64,000 nucleotides of DNA. Source: Paenibacillus etheri (GTDB lineage: Bacteria; Bacillota; Bacilli; Paenibacillales; Paenibacillaceae). The notes beneath the pieces were generated by a model. It was not told the origin of the DNA, ran no database searches, and saw only the letters and a program-made list of their open reading frames with translations. This document shows, in pieces, positions 24,319 through 33,321 of this stretch (the first letter of the stretch is position 1; each line of letters begins with the position of its first letter). Location of the stretch: positions 124,001 to 188,000 of the forward strand of contig NZ_LCZJ02000018.1 of the NCBI RefSeq assembly GCF_001012825.1, given 5' to 3'. A program made the position numbers and the translations under genes.

Positions 24319-27300
24319 GTGAAAAGGTATCTAAGGCAAATTAATGTGGCAGTTATTTTTGTTTTGTTGATTTCGTTGTTGCAGCCGGGAGCATTTGTTC
24401 GCGCTTCCATTTCTGATTTACCAGCAACAGATTACGGAACCGTTATGGATGTACGCCAAACAGAGCTTGCACCTGGTGCGATGTATACCTGGATGGATCT
24501 CCAGAATGAACGTGGTTTACAAAAGATACATGCAGTGGAGTTCAACCCGCGACAAGGAAATTTGGAGCTGCGGGCAGGCACGAAGGATGGAAAGGTATAC
24601 GGTATGAAGGGCGTTACCGAAATGGCCACGTATGCGGATTCGCCTGGAAACCGAGTGATCGCAGGGATTAACGGTGATTTCTATGAAATCTCCGGTTTTG
24701 CCACGGGTGTTCCTAATGGATTGTTTATGGATGATGGTGTGATCCTGAACAGTTCGATCTCAGCTTTTACTTTCGGTTTAAAAGAAGATGGCAGCTCGAT
24801 TTATGGGGTGCCGAAGCTGACTAAAAACGTAACGATTAATGGAAAAACAACTAATCTAACTAGCATCAACCGTTATCGAAATACGAATGAGCTGGTTCTT
24901 TATACGGAAGATTATAATACAACTACAAAGTCGACCAATGAGGGTGACGAGGTTGTTCTAGATATTGTCGAGGGAGAAGTGAAGAGCGGCCAGACCTTGA
25001 AGCTGAAGGTATCTGAGATCCGCAACAATCAAGGCAACACACCGCTTACCCAAGGAAAAGTGGTTTTGTCTGCTATTGGGACGTCTCGTGCTGTTATGCA
25101 AGGGTTATCGGTTGGTGATGACGTAACTGCAAGCTTTGCACTCAGTGGAGAATGGAATGATGTTAAGGTAGCTATTGGTGGCGAAGGACCGTTGGTTAAA
25201 GACGGAGTGGTTCAACAAGGTGTTGGACCTACAGGGATTCATCCACGTACAGCCATTGGTACAAAAGCGGACGGAAGTCTCGTTCTATTCGAAGTGGATG
25301 GAAGATCTCCGGGCTTCAGTGAAGGTGTGGATACCGATGAGCTTGGCAACATTCTGAAGGATATGGGTGTTGTGAACGCCATGAATCTGGATGGTGGCGG
25401 TTCCTCTACTTTTGTGGCTAGAATGCCAGGTACATCTGGTGTCCGAATGATGAATCAGGGATCCGATGGATACGAACGTAAAACCGGCAATGGTTTGCTG
25501 GTTGTCAATACAGCCCCTGAGCAATCTTCAGCTTCTAAGCTGGTTGTGCAGCCCAATGCGGAACGTATTTTACAAGGCTCCAGCTTTATGTTCAAAGCGG
25601 CAGGAGTGGACGAGAACGGCCATCCGGTGCCTTATTCGGGTACGCTGAATTGGCAGGTGGACGCTAACCTTGGTACTATCGACGCGAACGGAGACTTCAC
25701 AGCAGGAACCACTGCCGGCACAGGCAAAGTAACTGTAGAGGATGGGGCAGTCAAAGGCAGTGGAGAAATTGAAGTTGTGGATAAGCTCACAGAGCTTAGG
25801 TTTCCTGATGAGATTAAAACTTATTCTTCAGGTGCGGCTCAGCAATTAACTGTGAAGGCGCTACGTAATGGACAGGTGATTCAAGCCGACAACCATAGCT
25901 TCGAATGGCGAGTGGACGGCGAGATCGGAACCGTGGATGAGAAGGGTATGTTTCAAGCGACTATTGAGAACGGGAAGAACGGAAAGATTTATGCTAAGTA
26001 CGGGGACGTTGAGACCTCTTTTGAAGTAAATGTGGGGTTGCCGCCTGTAATGCTGGAGGATTTTGAGAATGGTATTGATAAATATATAGCCTCTAGTGCA
26101 GCAGCTAACAGTGTGGCGATTAAAGAAGTGACGGATCAGGATTTTGTTCGCAATGGGGATAAAGCCTTGAAGCTGGAATATGATTTTGTTAATAAAACAG
26201 GCACATCGGGTGCTTATTTAGCCGCAAGCTCAACTGCCAATCGGATTCAGATTCCGGGGTATCCTGAGAAGATCAGTATGTGGATTTACGGAGATGGCAA
26301 AAAGCACTGGCTGCGGGGACAGATTCGTGATGGCAATAATGCGGCAGTGCCTGTGGATTTTACCGATCAGGTGAATGGTGTGAACTGGATGGGGTGGAAA
26401 TACGTCGAAGTATCCGTGCCTAAGGGGAAAACCATACCACTAACGATGGATATGCCTGTTCGCTATATGGAGACAAGCAATCTTAACAAGAGTGCGGGAG
26501 CTATTTATATTGATGATATTCGTGTCATTTATGGCCCGACAGAGGAGGATAGAACACCTCCTATTCTTAAAGATGCCTATCCTGGTGTGAACGAAATTGT
26601 TAAAACAGCTACGCCAACCCTTTCCGTCAATGGTGAGGATGATGGTTATGATCCAGTGGTGCATCAGGGAACGACCTTAATCGATCCGGACAAAACACGA
26701 GTGTATGTGGACGATCAATTAGTAGAGCATGGCTTTTATCCTCCAAAGGGTCAGATCACTTATAAACCAAAGGTTCCACTTACAGAAGGCCGTCATAAAG
26801 TAAAAGTTGCCATTCGGGATTTGAGTGGTAACCAGACGATAAAAGAATGGTATTTTACAGTGAATTTGGGTTCTCCATTCTATGTGTACAAAACACCAGA
26901 AGTAGTATATGCCGGCAACACGTACACTTTGGACGTAACGGCAGAGAAGGCGAGCAAGCTGAAGGAAGGAAATCTTACGTTTGCGTTTAATCCTGCTGCC
27001 ATTAAAGATTTGCAGGTGATTCGGGGGATTGAGGTATCAGAAGCACAAATGGAGTCGATCATTGATCCAGTATTGGGCACTGTGCGTCTTAACCTAACGA
27101 ATATCAATACCTCCAATCTCGGAGATACGGATCTAATCGGGCAAATTAAATATACGGTTCGCAATCATTATGTGGGTCCCTTTACGCAGGAGCAGCTGGC
27201 TGGGGATACAAGCAAACCTTTTATAATTGAAAATACATCCGGATCTGTAACTTCTACAGAAGGCGCCGGAGTTCCAATTTCTTTTATGGGAGCTGCTGTT

Positions 27301-30300
27301 GAATCAGTTGTGAAGTCACAGTTGATGCTTACTTGGAACCATTATGAACTAGCGAAGGGCTTTGATGCATCTTTTACGGTACAAGATCTGAATGGAAGTG
27401 TTGTTGAAGGAGCAAAGCTGCTGTTCGATGGAGTGGAAGTACAAGGTGCTATTTCAGGGGCAAGTGGAACACTTACTACTGACTTCGTCACTTCAGCAGA
27501 AGGAACCTTTAAATTGCAGGCGGTAAAAGGAAATGCCTATAGCCCTGTAATGACGTTCAAGGTTGCTCAGTATGACGGTACTGCTGCCCCGCGGAATGTT
27601 AATGTTACGATGGGTCAAGATGCAGCAACTTCTCGTCAATTTAATTGGCAGACAGAACCGTTGACCATGGACACTGTAGTAGAACTTGTGAAAAAAGCGG
27701 ATTTTACAAGCTTTCAAGCCGCGAATGTAATAAAAATTACCGGCAGCAGTTCAATATACAACACCAACAATGACGGAACGATGCGAGTTCATAAAGCGGA
27801 AGCCACCGCGCTTACCCCCGGAACGGAATATGTCTATCGTGTGGGTGATGGGGAGTCAAATGTAAGTGAGCAAGGGTCTTTTGTTACAAGTGCTGGTGAG
27901 GACACTTCTACAAAGTTCCTGTTTATTGGAGATTCCCAAGCAGATTCTAAGGCTGGTTTTGGTCTTTGGGGCAATACGATTGAAGCAGCTTTTGCTTATA
28001 TGCCAGATGCGGAAATGCTGGTTCATGCTGGAGATATGGTGGATAAAGGCTTTGAACAAGAGCAGTGGAACTGGTGGTTCGATGCAGCACAAAAGCAGCT
28101 GAAGAATACCACACTTGTTCCGATCATTGGGAACCATGAAGTGATGGGTACCAATGGAGATGGGGATTATCTGGCGCAATTCAATAATCCGCAAAATGGT
28201 GCAGCGAGCGTGAAAGGTACAAATTATTCTTTTGATATTAAAGATACGCACTTTGTGGTTATGAATACCGAGCATTCAGGTAGTCCTTTCGCAGAACAGA
28301 CAGAGTGGCTGGATGAGGATCTTTCCGCTACACATAAAAAGTGGAAGGTGATTATCTTCCATCAAGGACCGTACGGCAGCATCTATTCGAATGAGCAGGT
28401 GCAGGCGAAGTGGGTTCCGGTATTTGATAAGTACAATGTAGATCTGGTGATGAACGGTCATGATCATATTTATTTGCGAACTTTTCCGATGAAGGATGGT
28501 AAGCAGGTTGCAGAAGGCGAAGGCACTCGATATGTTATCGGCGGTTCCTCGGGCCCTAAGTTCTATGCGCTGACACCACGTTTCTGGCAGGAAAAAATAT
28601 ATGACGAAGATGAGCAAATCTATACCGCTGTTGAGATTGAAGAGAACGAGATTACGGTTACCGCAAGAACGGTAGATGGTGTTGAGATTGACCGTTTAGT
28701 GATCGGCAAATTTGTTCCGGAATCCATTACTCTTGATCAAACAACTGATGAGCTTGAGCCTGGGGCTAGCCTGCAATTGCAAGCTAAGGTGGGGCCGGAT
28801 GAGGCTAATCATCTGACAAAGATATGGTCCATCGTTTCTGACGCGACAGAATCAGTAATTACTGTAGATGAAAATGGCTTGGTTAATGCGGTAAAACCAG
28901 GGACAGCTAAGGTAAGAGTCACAGTGGCAGGTTACCCGAATATTTTTGCGGAAAGTACGATAACTGTAGATGCGCTGCAAGCGATTAAGCTTCAGGGCAA
29001 AAGACATCTTAAACCGGAAGAAGTCGACCAGACAGTCACAGAAGCTGTCTATGCATCCGGTAAACGTATCGCAATATTAGATGGACTTCATTATTCCAGC
29101 TCGAATGAGCACATTGCTACAATTAATGAACAGGGTTTGGTTCAAGCTCATCAGAAAGGCTCCACTGTGATCTCGGTAACCTATAGGGAGTTCGCCTCGG
29201 AGTATAACCTTGTCGTAACAAATGGTGAGGCTCCTATTCTTACAGAAATAACGATGGATGGGTCGGATTCGCTGGAACAAGGAAGTAAAGGCTCCGTTGT
29301 TGTTCAGGCGGTATATAGTGACGGCAGCAAGCAAGAATTGTTCGAGGGAGTAAACTTTGATACATCCGATCATTCCATTGCAATGATTAGCGAGGCTGGA
29401 GAACTTCATGCTTTGAGTGTTGGTACAACAAAAGTCAGCGCTATTTATAATGGTTTGTGCACTGATTATGTTTTGACAGTGACTGAGGGCTGGCCAAGTA
29501 CGACGCCGTCCCCAAGTCCACAGCCAACACCAACGCCAGGTGGCTGGGTGCCGGGGCCTTCGTTGACACCAACGCCAATCGCTACTCCAACACCAACTCC
29601 GTCGGCACCTGCCCAGGCGGGTGTAGTAACCATAACAGCCTCACAACTGTCAGAGAACAAGAATGCTCGAGGTGAAGTTGTGGTTTCTGTTGACGGAGCG
29701 GTTACGGAATTGCTTTTGCCAGGCAACGCGGTTGAACTGCTTGGACGTGCTCCACTCAAAGTGGTCATGGAGGATTTATCAGTTACAATACCTACGGAGG
29801 TGCTGGCTGAATTAAGTAAGCTTGTCTCAACTGAAGTCATTGCAAAGAGTAAGATTTCACTACGGTTGAACACTGTAGTTAGTAATACAGCAGTGAATCT
29901 GTTGGATCGTGCAGGTACACTGGCTGGAGCACAATTGAGAGCGAAAAGTGATCTGCGAGAATGGTCGCTCAGCATCATCACAGAAAATAGCCAGTCCTTC
30001 TCGTTAAGACAGTTTGCAGAGCCAATCACGATTTCATTTAAGGTCAGTGCGAATGTAGATCGAAGCTTGCTTGGTATTTATTTTATGGATGAGGCTGGCA
30101 AGTTGGAGTATATAAGCAGTACATGGATGGATGGTTATCTATCTGCTACCGTCAGTCATTTTAGTAAATACGTTGTATTAGAATATGACAAAACATTCAA
30201 TGATCTGAAGTCGGATCACTGGGCTTACCTTGCTGTGAAGCAGCTTGCGGCAAAACAGCTTATACAAGGTGTATCAGCGGATCGATTTGATCCAAACCGT

Positions 30301-30738
30301 GCGGTTACGCGTGCTGAGTTTACAGCTATGTTAGTACGCGCACTTGGCTTGAACGGTCAAGCAGAAGTTGTGTTCGCTGATGTACCAGCTGACAAATGGT
30401 TTGCAGAAGCTGTGGGGTTGGCAAAACAAGCTAGAATTGTTAACGGTCAGACCGCTTTACAGTTTGAGCCGGATGCCAAAATCTCTCGTCAAGAGATGGC
30501 TGCGATGCTGGCACGTGCATATGCCTACGCCAAGAATAGTGTATCTGTAGCTAGTCGTAACATTTCGGCGTTTAACGATATTGGTCTTGCTCCAGAGTGG
30601 GCTCAAGAGGCAATCAGCGAAGCGTACAGACTTGGTTTGATGCAAGGACGTGCTAAAGGGCAATTTGCACCGAACCAGAATGGAACACGTGCCGAAAGTG
30701 TAAAGATGATCCTCAACCTGCTAAGTGTTATGGAGTAA
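24319..30738 (+). CDS. Giant S-layer-anchored phosphodiester glycosidase / metallophosphatase
   Basis: From GTG 24319 (GGGGAGG 11 bases before it) the protein has 2139 aa; an ATG at 24259 is also in frame but lacks a ribosome site and would spoil the signal peptide. Approximate domain order: signal peptide 1-30; NAGPA-type phosphodiester glycosidase 50-397 (GINGDFYE, HPRTAIG, NLDGGGSST); two Ig-like (Big) repeats to 577; carbohydrate-binding-like sandwich to 745; Ig-like to 850; cohesin-like 851-984; purple-acid-phosphatase-type N-domain 1088-1191; metallophosphatase 1192-1465 (HAGDMVD, IGNHE, NGHDHIY); three Big2-like repeats to 1725; Pro/Thr linker about 1728-1768; three SLH repeats from about 1960. 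SLH repeats anchor it to the cell-wall polymer. The two enzymes could act in turn on sugar-phosphate diesters such as teichoic-type polymers; that is inference. Confidence 0.88.
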   Translation: MKRYLRQINVAVIFVLLISLLQPGAFVRASISDLPATDYGTVMDVRQTELAPGAMYTWMDLQNERGLQKIHAVEFNPRQGNLELRAGTKDGKVYGMKGVTEMATYADSPGNRVIAGINGDFYEISGFATGVPNGLFMDDGVILNSSISAFTFGLKEDGSSIYGVPKLTKNVTINGKTTNLTSINRYRNTNELVLYTEDYNTTTKSTNEGDEVVLDIVEGEVKSGQTLKLKVSEIRNNQGNTPLTQGKVVLSAIGTSRAVMQGLSVGDDVTASFALSGEWNDVKVAIGGEGPLVKDGVVQQGVGPTGIHPRTAIGTKADGSLVLFEVDGRSPGFSEGVDTDELGNILKDMGVVNAMNLDGGGSSTFVARMPGTSGVRMMNQGSDGYERKTGNGLLVVNTAPEQSSASKLVVQPNAERILQGSSFMFKAAGVDENGHPVPYSGTLNWQVDANLGTIDANGDFTAGTTAGTGKVTVEDGAVKGSGEIEVVDKLTELRFPDEIKTYSSGAAQQLTVKALRNGQVIQADNHSFEWRVDGEIGTVDEKGMFQATIENGKNGKIYAKYGDVETSFEVNVGLPPVMLEDFENGIDKYIASSAAANSVAIKEVTDQDFVRNGDKALKLEYDFVNKTGTSGAYLAASSTANRIQIPGYPEKISMWIYGDGKKHWLRGQIRDGNNAAVPVDFTDQVNGVNWMGWKYVEVSVPKGKTIPLTMDMPVRYMETSNLNKSAGAIYIDDIRVIYGPTEEDRTPPILKDAYPGVNEIVKTATPTLSVNGEDDGYDPVVHQGTTLIDPDKTRVYVDDQLVEHGFYPPKGQITYKPKVPLTEGRHKVKVAIRDLSGNQTIKEWYFTVNLGSPFYVYKTPEVVYAGNTYTLDVTAEKASKLKEGNLTFAFNPAAIKDLQVIRGIEVSEAQMESIIDPVLGTVRLNLTNINTSNLGDTDLIGQIKYTVRNHYVGPFTQEQLAGDTSKPFIIENTSGSVTSTEGAGVPISFMGAAVESVVKSQLMLTWNHYELAKGFDASFTVQDLNGSVVEGAKLLFDGVEVQGAISGASGTLTTDFVTSAEGTFKLQAVKGNAYSPVMTFKVAQYDGTAAPRNVNVTMGQDAATSRQFNWQTEPLTMDTVVELVKKADFTSFQAANVIKITGSSSIYNTNNDGTMRVHKAEATALTPGTEYVYRVGDGESNVSEQGSFVTSAGEDTSTKFLFIGDSQADSKAGFGLWGNTIEAAFAYMPDAEMLVHAGDMVDKGFEQEQWNWWFDAAQKQLKNTTLVPIIGNHEVMGTNGDGDYLAQFNNPQNGAASVKGTNYSFDIKDTHFVVMNTEHSGSPFAEQTEWLDEDLSATHKKWKVIIFHQGPYGSIYSNEQVQAKWVPVFDKYNVDLVMNGHDHIYLRTFPMKDGKQVAEGEGTRYVIGGSSGPKFYALTPRFWQEKIYDEDEQIYTAVEIEENEITVTARTVDGVEIDRLVIGKFVPESITLDQTTDELEPGASLQLQAKVGPDEANHLTKIWSIVSDATESVITVDENGLVNAVKPGTAKVRVTVAGYPNIFAESTITVDALQAIKLQGKRHLKPEEVDQTVTEAVYASGKRIAILDGLHYSSSNEHIATINEQGLVQAHQKGSTVISVTYREFASEYNLVVTNGEAPILTEITMDGSDSLEQGSKGSVVVQAVYSDGSKQELFEGVNFDTSDHSIAMISEAGELHALSVGTTKVSAIYNGLCTDYVLTVTEGWPSTTPSPSPQPTPTPGGWVPGPSLTPTPIATPTPTPSAPAQAGVVTITASQLSENKNARGEVVVSVDGAVTELLLPGNAVELLGRAPLKVVMEDLSVTIPTEVLAELSKLVSTEVIAKSKISLRLNTVVSNTAVNLLDRAGTLAGAQLRAKSDLREWSLSIITENSQSFSLRQFAEPITISFKVSANVDRSLLGIYFMDEAGKLEYISSTWMDGYLSATVSHFSKYVVLEYDKTFNDLKSDHWAYLAVKQLAAKQLIQGVSADRFDPNRAVTRAEFTAMLVRALGLNGQAEVVFADVPADKWFAEAVGLAKQARIVNGQTALQFEPDAKISRQEMAAMLARAYAYAKNSVSVASRNISAFNDIGLAPEWAQEAISEAYRLGLMQGRAKGQFAPNQNGTRAESVKMILNLLSVME

Positions 30739-30745
30739 TGATTAT

Positions 30746-30781
30746 GGCCAGTCTCAGGTTGTTGGGGACTGGCTGTTTTTT
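30746..30781 (+). terminator. Terminator of the giant surface protein gene
   Basis: GGCCAGTC pairs with GGACTGGC(T) and is followed by TGTTTTTTG. Confidence 0.8.
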
Positions 30782-31139
30782 GACTAATTGGTTTAGCTGA
30801 ATTTAGGATCGATACGGACTGTATTGCAGCTATTTCAGTTTTTTGGTCCATTATTCGGACTCCATTTGATCTTATTGTCATACTTTTGCACGTATTCACA
30901 GTATATTTTAATGAATAGCTGCATTTGAGTCTGATAGCTGAGTGAAATGGCAGAAAACAGCTTAATATGAACTCCTTGTCCGATACGCAGGAATTTCAAA
31001 TCAATGATCACAATCCAAATGCTGGAGTAATAGCGCTATCCTCCTCCAGCCTTTTGTAAATATAGGATTATATTGGGTCTATAGTGTTGTGAATTACCCT
31101 TCAGAGACAAGTAATTACTAGTATTAATTGTTATAAGCC
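30782..31139. other. Non-coding spacer before the XRE regulator
   Basis: No credible coding frame is seen. GCTGGAG (31021-31027) and CTCCAGC (31044-31050), followed by CTTTTG, form a weak terminator-like hairpin. The rest is AT-rich sequence without recognised elements. Confidence 0.4.
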
Positions 31140-31162
31140 AACACAAATTGTTATGTTGTGTT
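31140..31162. promoter_or_regulatory. AACACAA-N9-TTGTGTT dyad, candidate XRE operator
   Basis: A perfect 7-bp dyad with a 9-base spacer overlaps the start of the likely -10 element TATGAT (31162-31167) of the XRE gene. Binding there would block transcription, which fits autorepression. Confidence 0.5.
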
Positions 31163-31185
31163 ATGATAGTAGGGAGGTGACTCCC

Positions 31186-31845
31186 ATGAATGATTTTGAG
31201 AACTATCCCGATGAGCTGGGTAATTTCATTCGGCACATCAGAAAGACGAGAGGGTTAACCTTAAGAGGACTGGAAGAAAAGAGCGGCATAAGTTACTCAC
31301 AGCTTAGCAAGATCGAACGTGGAGAGAGCATCCCGCTAAAAGACAATCTGGACAAGATCATTGAAGCACTTGGAACAGATCTGAAGAATCGGATGTATCA
31401 TTTGGCAGACTATATGCCAGATATTGAATATATCAAGACCTTAAAGCATGGTTATGAACTGCCACAGCTTAAACAGTCTCAGGATTACATTTATGAGACG
31501 GCATTTAACAAGCTTAAGGAATTCAGGGCAAAGGAAGGTAAAGAAACATCTTACGTTTCCTTTGATTCTAATGAAGTCATAGTTTATGAAACGGAATATG
31601 GGGCAGGAATGGTAATAGAGAAGATTGAGAAATACAATCTTACCGACGTCCTGAACGATAAGTTTGAGGGTTGCCTCGACTCCTTAAGAAAGAGCCCTCG
31701 GAAAGGGCGTCAAGCCTTTCTATTTGGCGAGTGGTTACGGGAGTGCGTTTATGAGCTGAAGGAAGAAGAACAGGATCAGGTCATACAAGCGCTCAAAGAA
31801 TTTACGCAGTTTAAAGTACAACAGATAAAGGGTGCTTATAAATAA
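31186..31845 (+). CDS. XRE-family helix-turn-helix regulator
   Basis: The 219-aa protein starts with an HTH_XRE domain (residues about 10-65: FIRHIRKTRGLTLRGLEEK, then ISYSQLSKIERGES). The rest is a charged, mostly helical domain of unknown function. GGAGGTG precedes the ATG at 31186; an upstream in-frame ATG overlaps the -10 region. A clear dyad in the promoter suggests autoregulation. Its downstream neighbour, 119 bases away, is a small protein of unknown function that may be its partner or target. Confidence 0.8.
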   Translation: MNDFENYPDELGNFIRHIRKTRGLTLRGLEEKSGISYSQLSKIERGESIPLKDNLDKIIEALGTDLKNRMYHLADYMPDIEYIKTLKHGYELPQLKQSQDYIYETAFNKLKEFRAKEGKETSYVSFDSNEVIVYETEYGAGMVIEKIEKYNLTDVLNDKFEGCLDSLRKSPRKGRQAFLFGEWLRECVYELKEEEQDQVIQALKEFTQFKVQQIKGAYK

Positions 31846-31964
31846 TGTATGTTTCATAAATGATCTCAAAAATGAATAATGTTGCCCTTTCTTGCAGCCA
31901 TCTATTCATCTTGATCCATAAACTAACAACTAAAAATGGTTTGACAGAAAAGGGGATATTAATA

Positions 31965-32273
31965 ATGAAAATTAACATGAAGTTTACCAGCAAGGGAAAA
32001 GTCGCTATAGAGAATTTTAATAACGAGGAATTGCTGGAGATCTTCGCACGATACATCAAGACATTATCCAAAAAGTATGATATCGAAGTTGATGTTCCTC
32101 TTGATGAGAATCAAAATATTGTTGGTGATGGCGCTGTAATCGCGACTGCACAAAATGTGAAATGCGATGTTGAAACATTTTTCAAAGAGCTGGGTAGAGA
32201 TATCAAAGTTCCTCTGAAGAAAAGACTTGGCGGGAAATTGGAAAATGTATTTAAAACGGAAATTACGGAGTAG
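31965..32273 (+). CDS. Hypothetical 102-aa protein
   Basis: I do not recognise this protein. It begins MKINMKFTSKGKVAIENF and ends with a basic segment PLKKRLGGKLENVFKTE. It is soluble, with mixed alpha/beta predicted by eye. The ATG at 31965 follows AGGGGAT by 8 bases; upstream in-frame codons (from 31860) lack a ribosome site. It is followed by a strong terminator and probably belongs with the XRE gene upstream. A toxin or phage-derived regulator partner is possible but unsupported. Confidence 0.6.
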   Translation: MKINMKFTSKGKVAIENFNNEELLEIFARYIKTLSKKYDIEVDVPLDENQNIVGDGAVIATAQNVKCDVETFFKELGRDIKVPLKKRLGGKLENVFKTEITE

Positions 32274-32312
32274 GAGATTACTCTATTTCAGGGAATAGTA
32301 CTTGCTACAAAC

Positions 32313-32349
32313 AAAGAAGGTAGGGCCATTAGGAGGCTCTACCTTCTTT
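32313..32349 (+). terminator. Terminator after the 102-aa protein gene
   Basis: AAAGAAGGTAGGGCC pairs with GGCTCTACCTTCTTT with one G-T wobble, around an 8-base loop. The arms are A- and T-rich at the base. Confidence 0.75.
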
Positions 32350-32459
32350 ATGTTGATGAAGTTAACATGAAGTTAATCTAGAGAACACTCGCTGTAACAC
32401 ATGGGAAGTTATATAATTGCGTCATAATAAGCAAATTAATTTTGTTTAGGAGGATGTTA

Positions 32460-32630
32460 TTATTTTTCAGATTGTATGAGATCTCTACTGTCTAAAATCT
32501 CTCTAACAATCTCTATAAAATCTGGTAAAGCTTGTGCTTCAACCGCTAGCGCGTAGATGTTAAGTAATTCTTCATCAGATACCGATTCAAGAGATGAGGG
32601 GCGTGGTGAGGGATGAAAATAGTAATTCAT
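32460..32630 (-). CDS. sda: Sda-like sporulation checkpoint micropeptide
   Basis: The 56-aa minus-strand frame has GGAGG 6 bases before its ATG (32630). Its core SDEELLNIYALAVEAQAL and the following PDFIEIVREILDSR match the helical-hairpin pattern of Sda (SDE-L-x-Y-x-A ... DFI-x-L/I-x-x-E-I-x-x-R). Sda binds sporulation histidine kinases such as KinA and blocks phosphorelay entry when DNA replication is disturbed. The N-terminal 15 residues (Pro/Ser-rich) are extra compared with B. subtilis Sda. It lies downstream of the agr-like locus in the same direction but after that locus's terminator, so it needs its own promoter. Some Sda-family proteins may have other targets. Confidence 0.7.
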   Translation of the reverse strand: MNYYFHPSPRPSSLESVSDEELLNIYALAVEAQALPDFIEIVREILDSRDLIQSEK

Positions 32631-32807
32631 ATGGTTCCTCCATTATACATTTGTATTTATTACACATTTATATATATGGTATCATTTGGAATACAATCCG
32701 TCTCCTGTCATTCATCCTACGAATTTATCTTTACATCTTAGGGGAATTATGGCATAATGGATAATTTTGTGTGATAATAGATTGGATTATTTTAAGTTTT
32801 AAAAAAA

Positions 32808-32849
32808 CAAAACAATCCCGACATGTACTATACATGTCGGGATTGTTTT
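32808..32849 (-). terminator. Strong terminator of the agr-like operon
   Basis: AAACAATCCCGACATGTA and TACATGTCGGGATTGTTT form a perfect stem with a 3-base loop. On the minus strand it starts at the LytTR stop codon and is followed by a T-rich run. Confidence 0.9.
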
Positions 32850-33180
32850 AATCAGAGTCTTTCTTATGAGTAGATAAGTACTTCTTTAGGCGAGGTTCAT
32901 TGGATTCCGAAACGGTAGTGAACTGCTTACCTTGATTAAAGCATACAATCTTGCGTCCGGGATCATAGCCTTCTATGTTGTTGATATTAACGACGTTGCT
33001 GCGGTCAAGACGTTTAAATCCCTTACCCTCATACGCTACGGAAAGATCGGAAAGCGTGGTGGGGAGAATAAATTCGCCTTCTTTCGTATGGACGAATATT
33101 GTATTCTTGTAATTCGAGAAATACAATATTTCTTCCTCCAGAATATCACAGGAGGAACCGTCTTTTTGTAAGACACGCAT
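32848..33180 (-). CDS. Stand-alone LytTR DNA-binding regulator
   Basis: The 110-aa protein is only a LytTR domain: EEEILYFSNYKNTIFVHTKE, then FKRLDRSNVVNINNIEGY, matching the AgrA DNA-binding half. There is no receiver domain and no phospho-acceptor aspartate module, unlike AgrA, ComE or LytR. GGGG lies 6 bases before the ATG. It is the last gene of the agr-like operon, 21 bases after agrD. Stand-alone LytTR proteins in other Firmicutes are held inactive by a membrane partner; here the kinase-less membrane protein upstream is the obvious candidate. That mechanism is inference. Confidence 0.85.
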   Translation of the reverse strand: MRVLQKDGSSCDILEEEILYFSNYKNTIFVHTKEGEFILPTTLSDLSVAYEGKGFKRLDRSNVVNINNIEGYDPGRKIVCFNQGKQFTTVSESNEPRLKKYLSTHKKDSD

Positions 33181-33201
33181 TTTTTCCCCATCCTTGTTTA
33201 A

Positions 33202-33321
33202 TTACTTGCGCAGTTCTTTTGGAACTTCAGGACTGTAAAGTGCTGGTTTTAGAATTGTTGCAAAAACAACAGCAGAAATACCTAATAGGTTAGAAGCATA
33301 ACGAGCTAAATTTTTCTTCAT
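33202..33321 (-). CDS. agrD: AgrD-like autoinducing peptide precursor, lacking cysteine
   Basis: The 39-aa peptide follows AAGGAGG by 8 bases, and its ATG overlaps the agrB stop. It has an amphipathic/hydrophobic N-terminal helix (MKKNLARYASNLLGIS...) and the conserved C-terminal recognition tail PEVPKELRK, as in AgrD. Normal precursors have a Cys (rarely Ser) about five residues before the ring end. Here the matching segment reads ILKPALYS, with no Cys anywhere; the only residue with a suitable hydroxyl near the tail is Ser30, directly before Pro31. The product may be a linear or unusually closed peptide. Confidence 0.8.
   Translation of the reverse strand: MKKNLARYASNLLGISAVVFATILKPALYSPEVPKELRK

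Noticed and set aside
29466-30029. 187-codon antisense frame with Gly/Val repeats
   Set aside because: The repeats are the reverse reading of the Pro/Thr linker of the giant surface protein.
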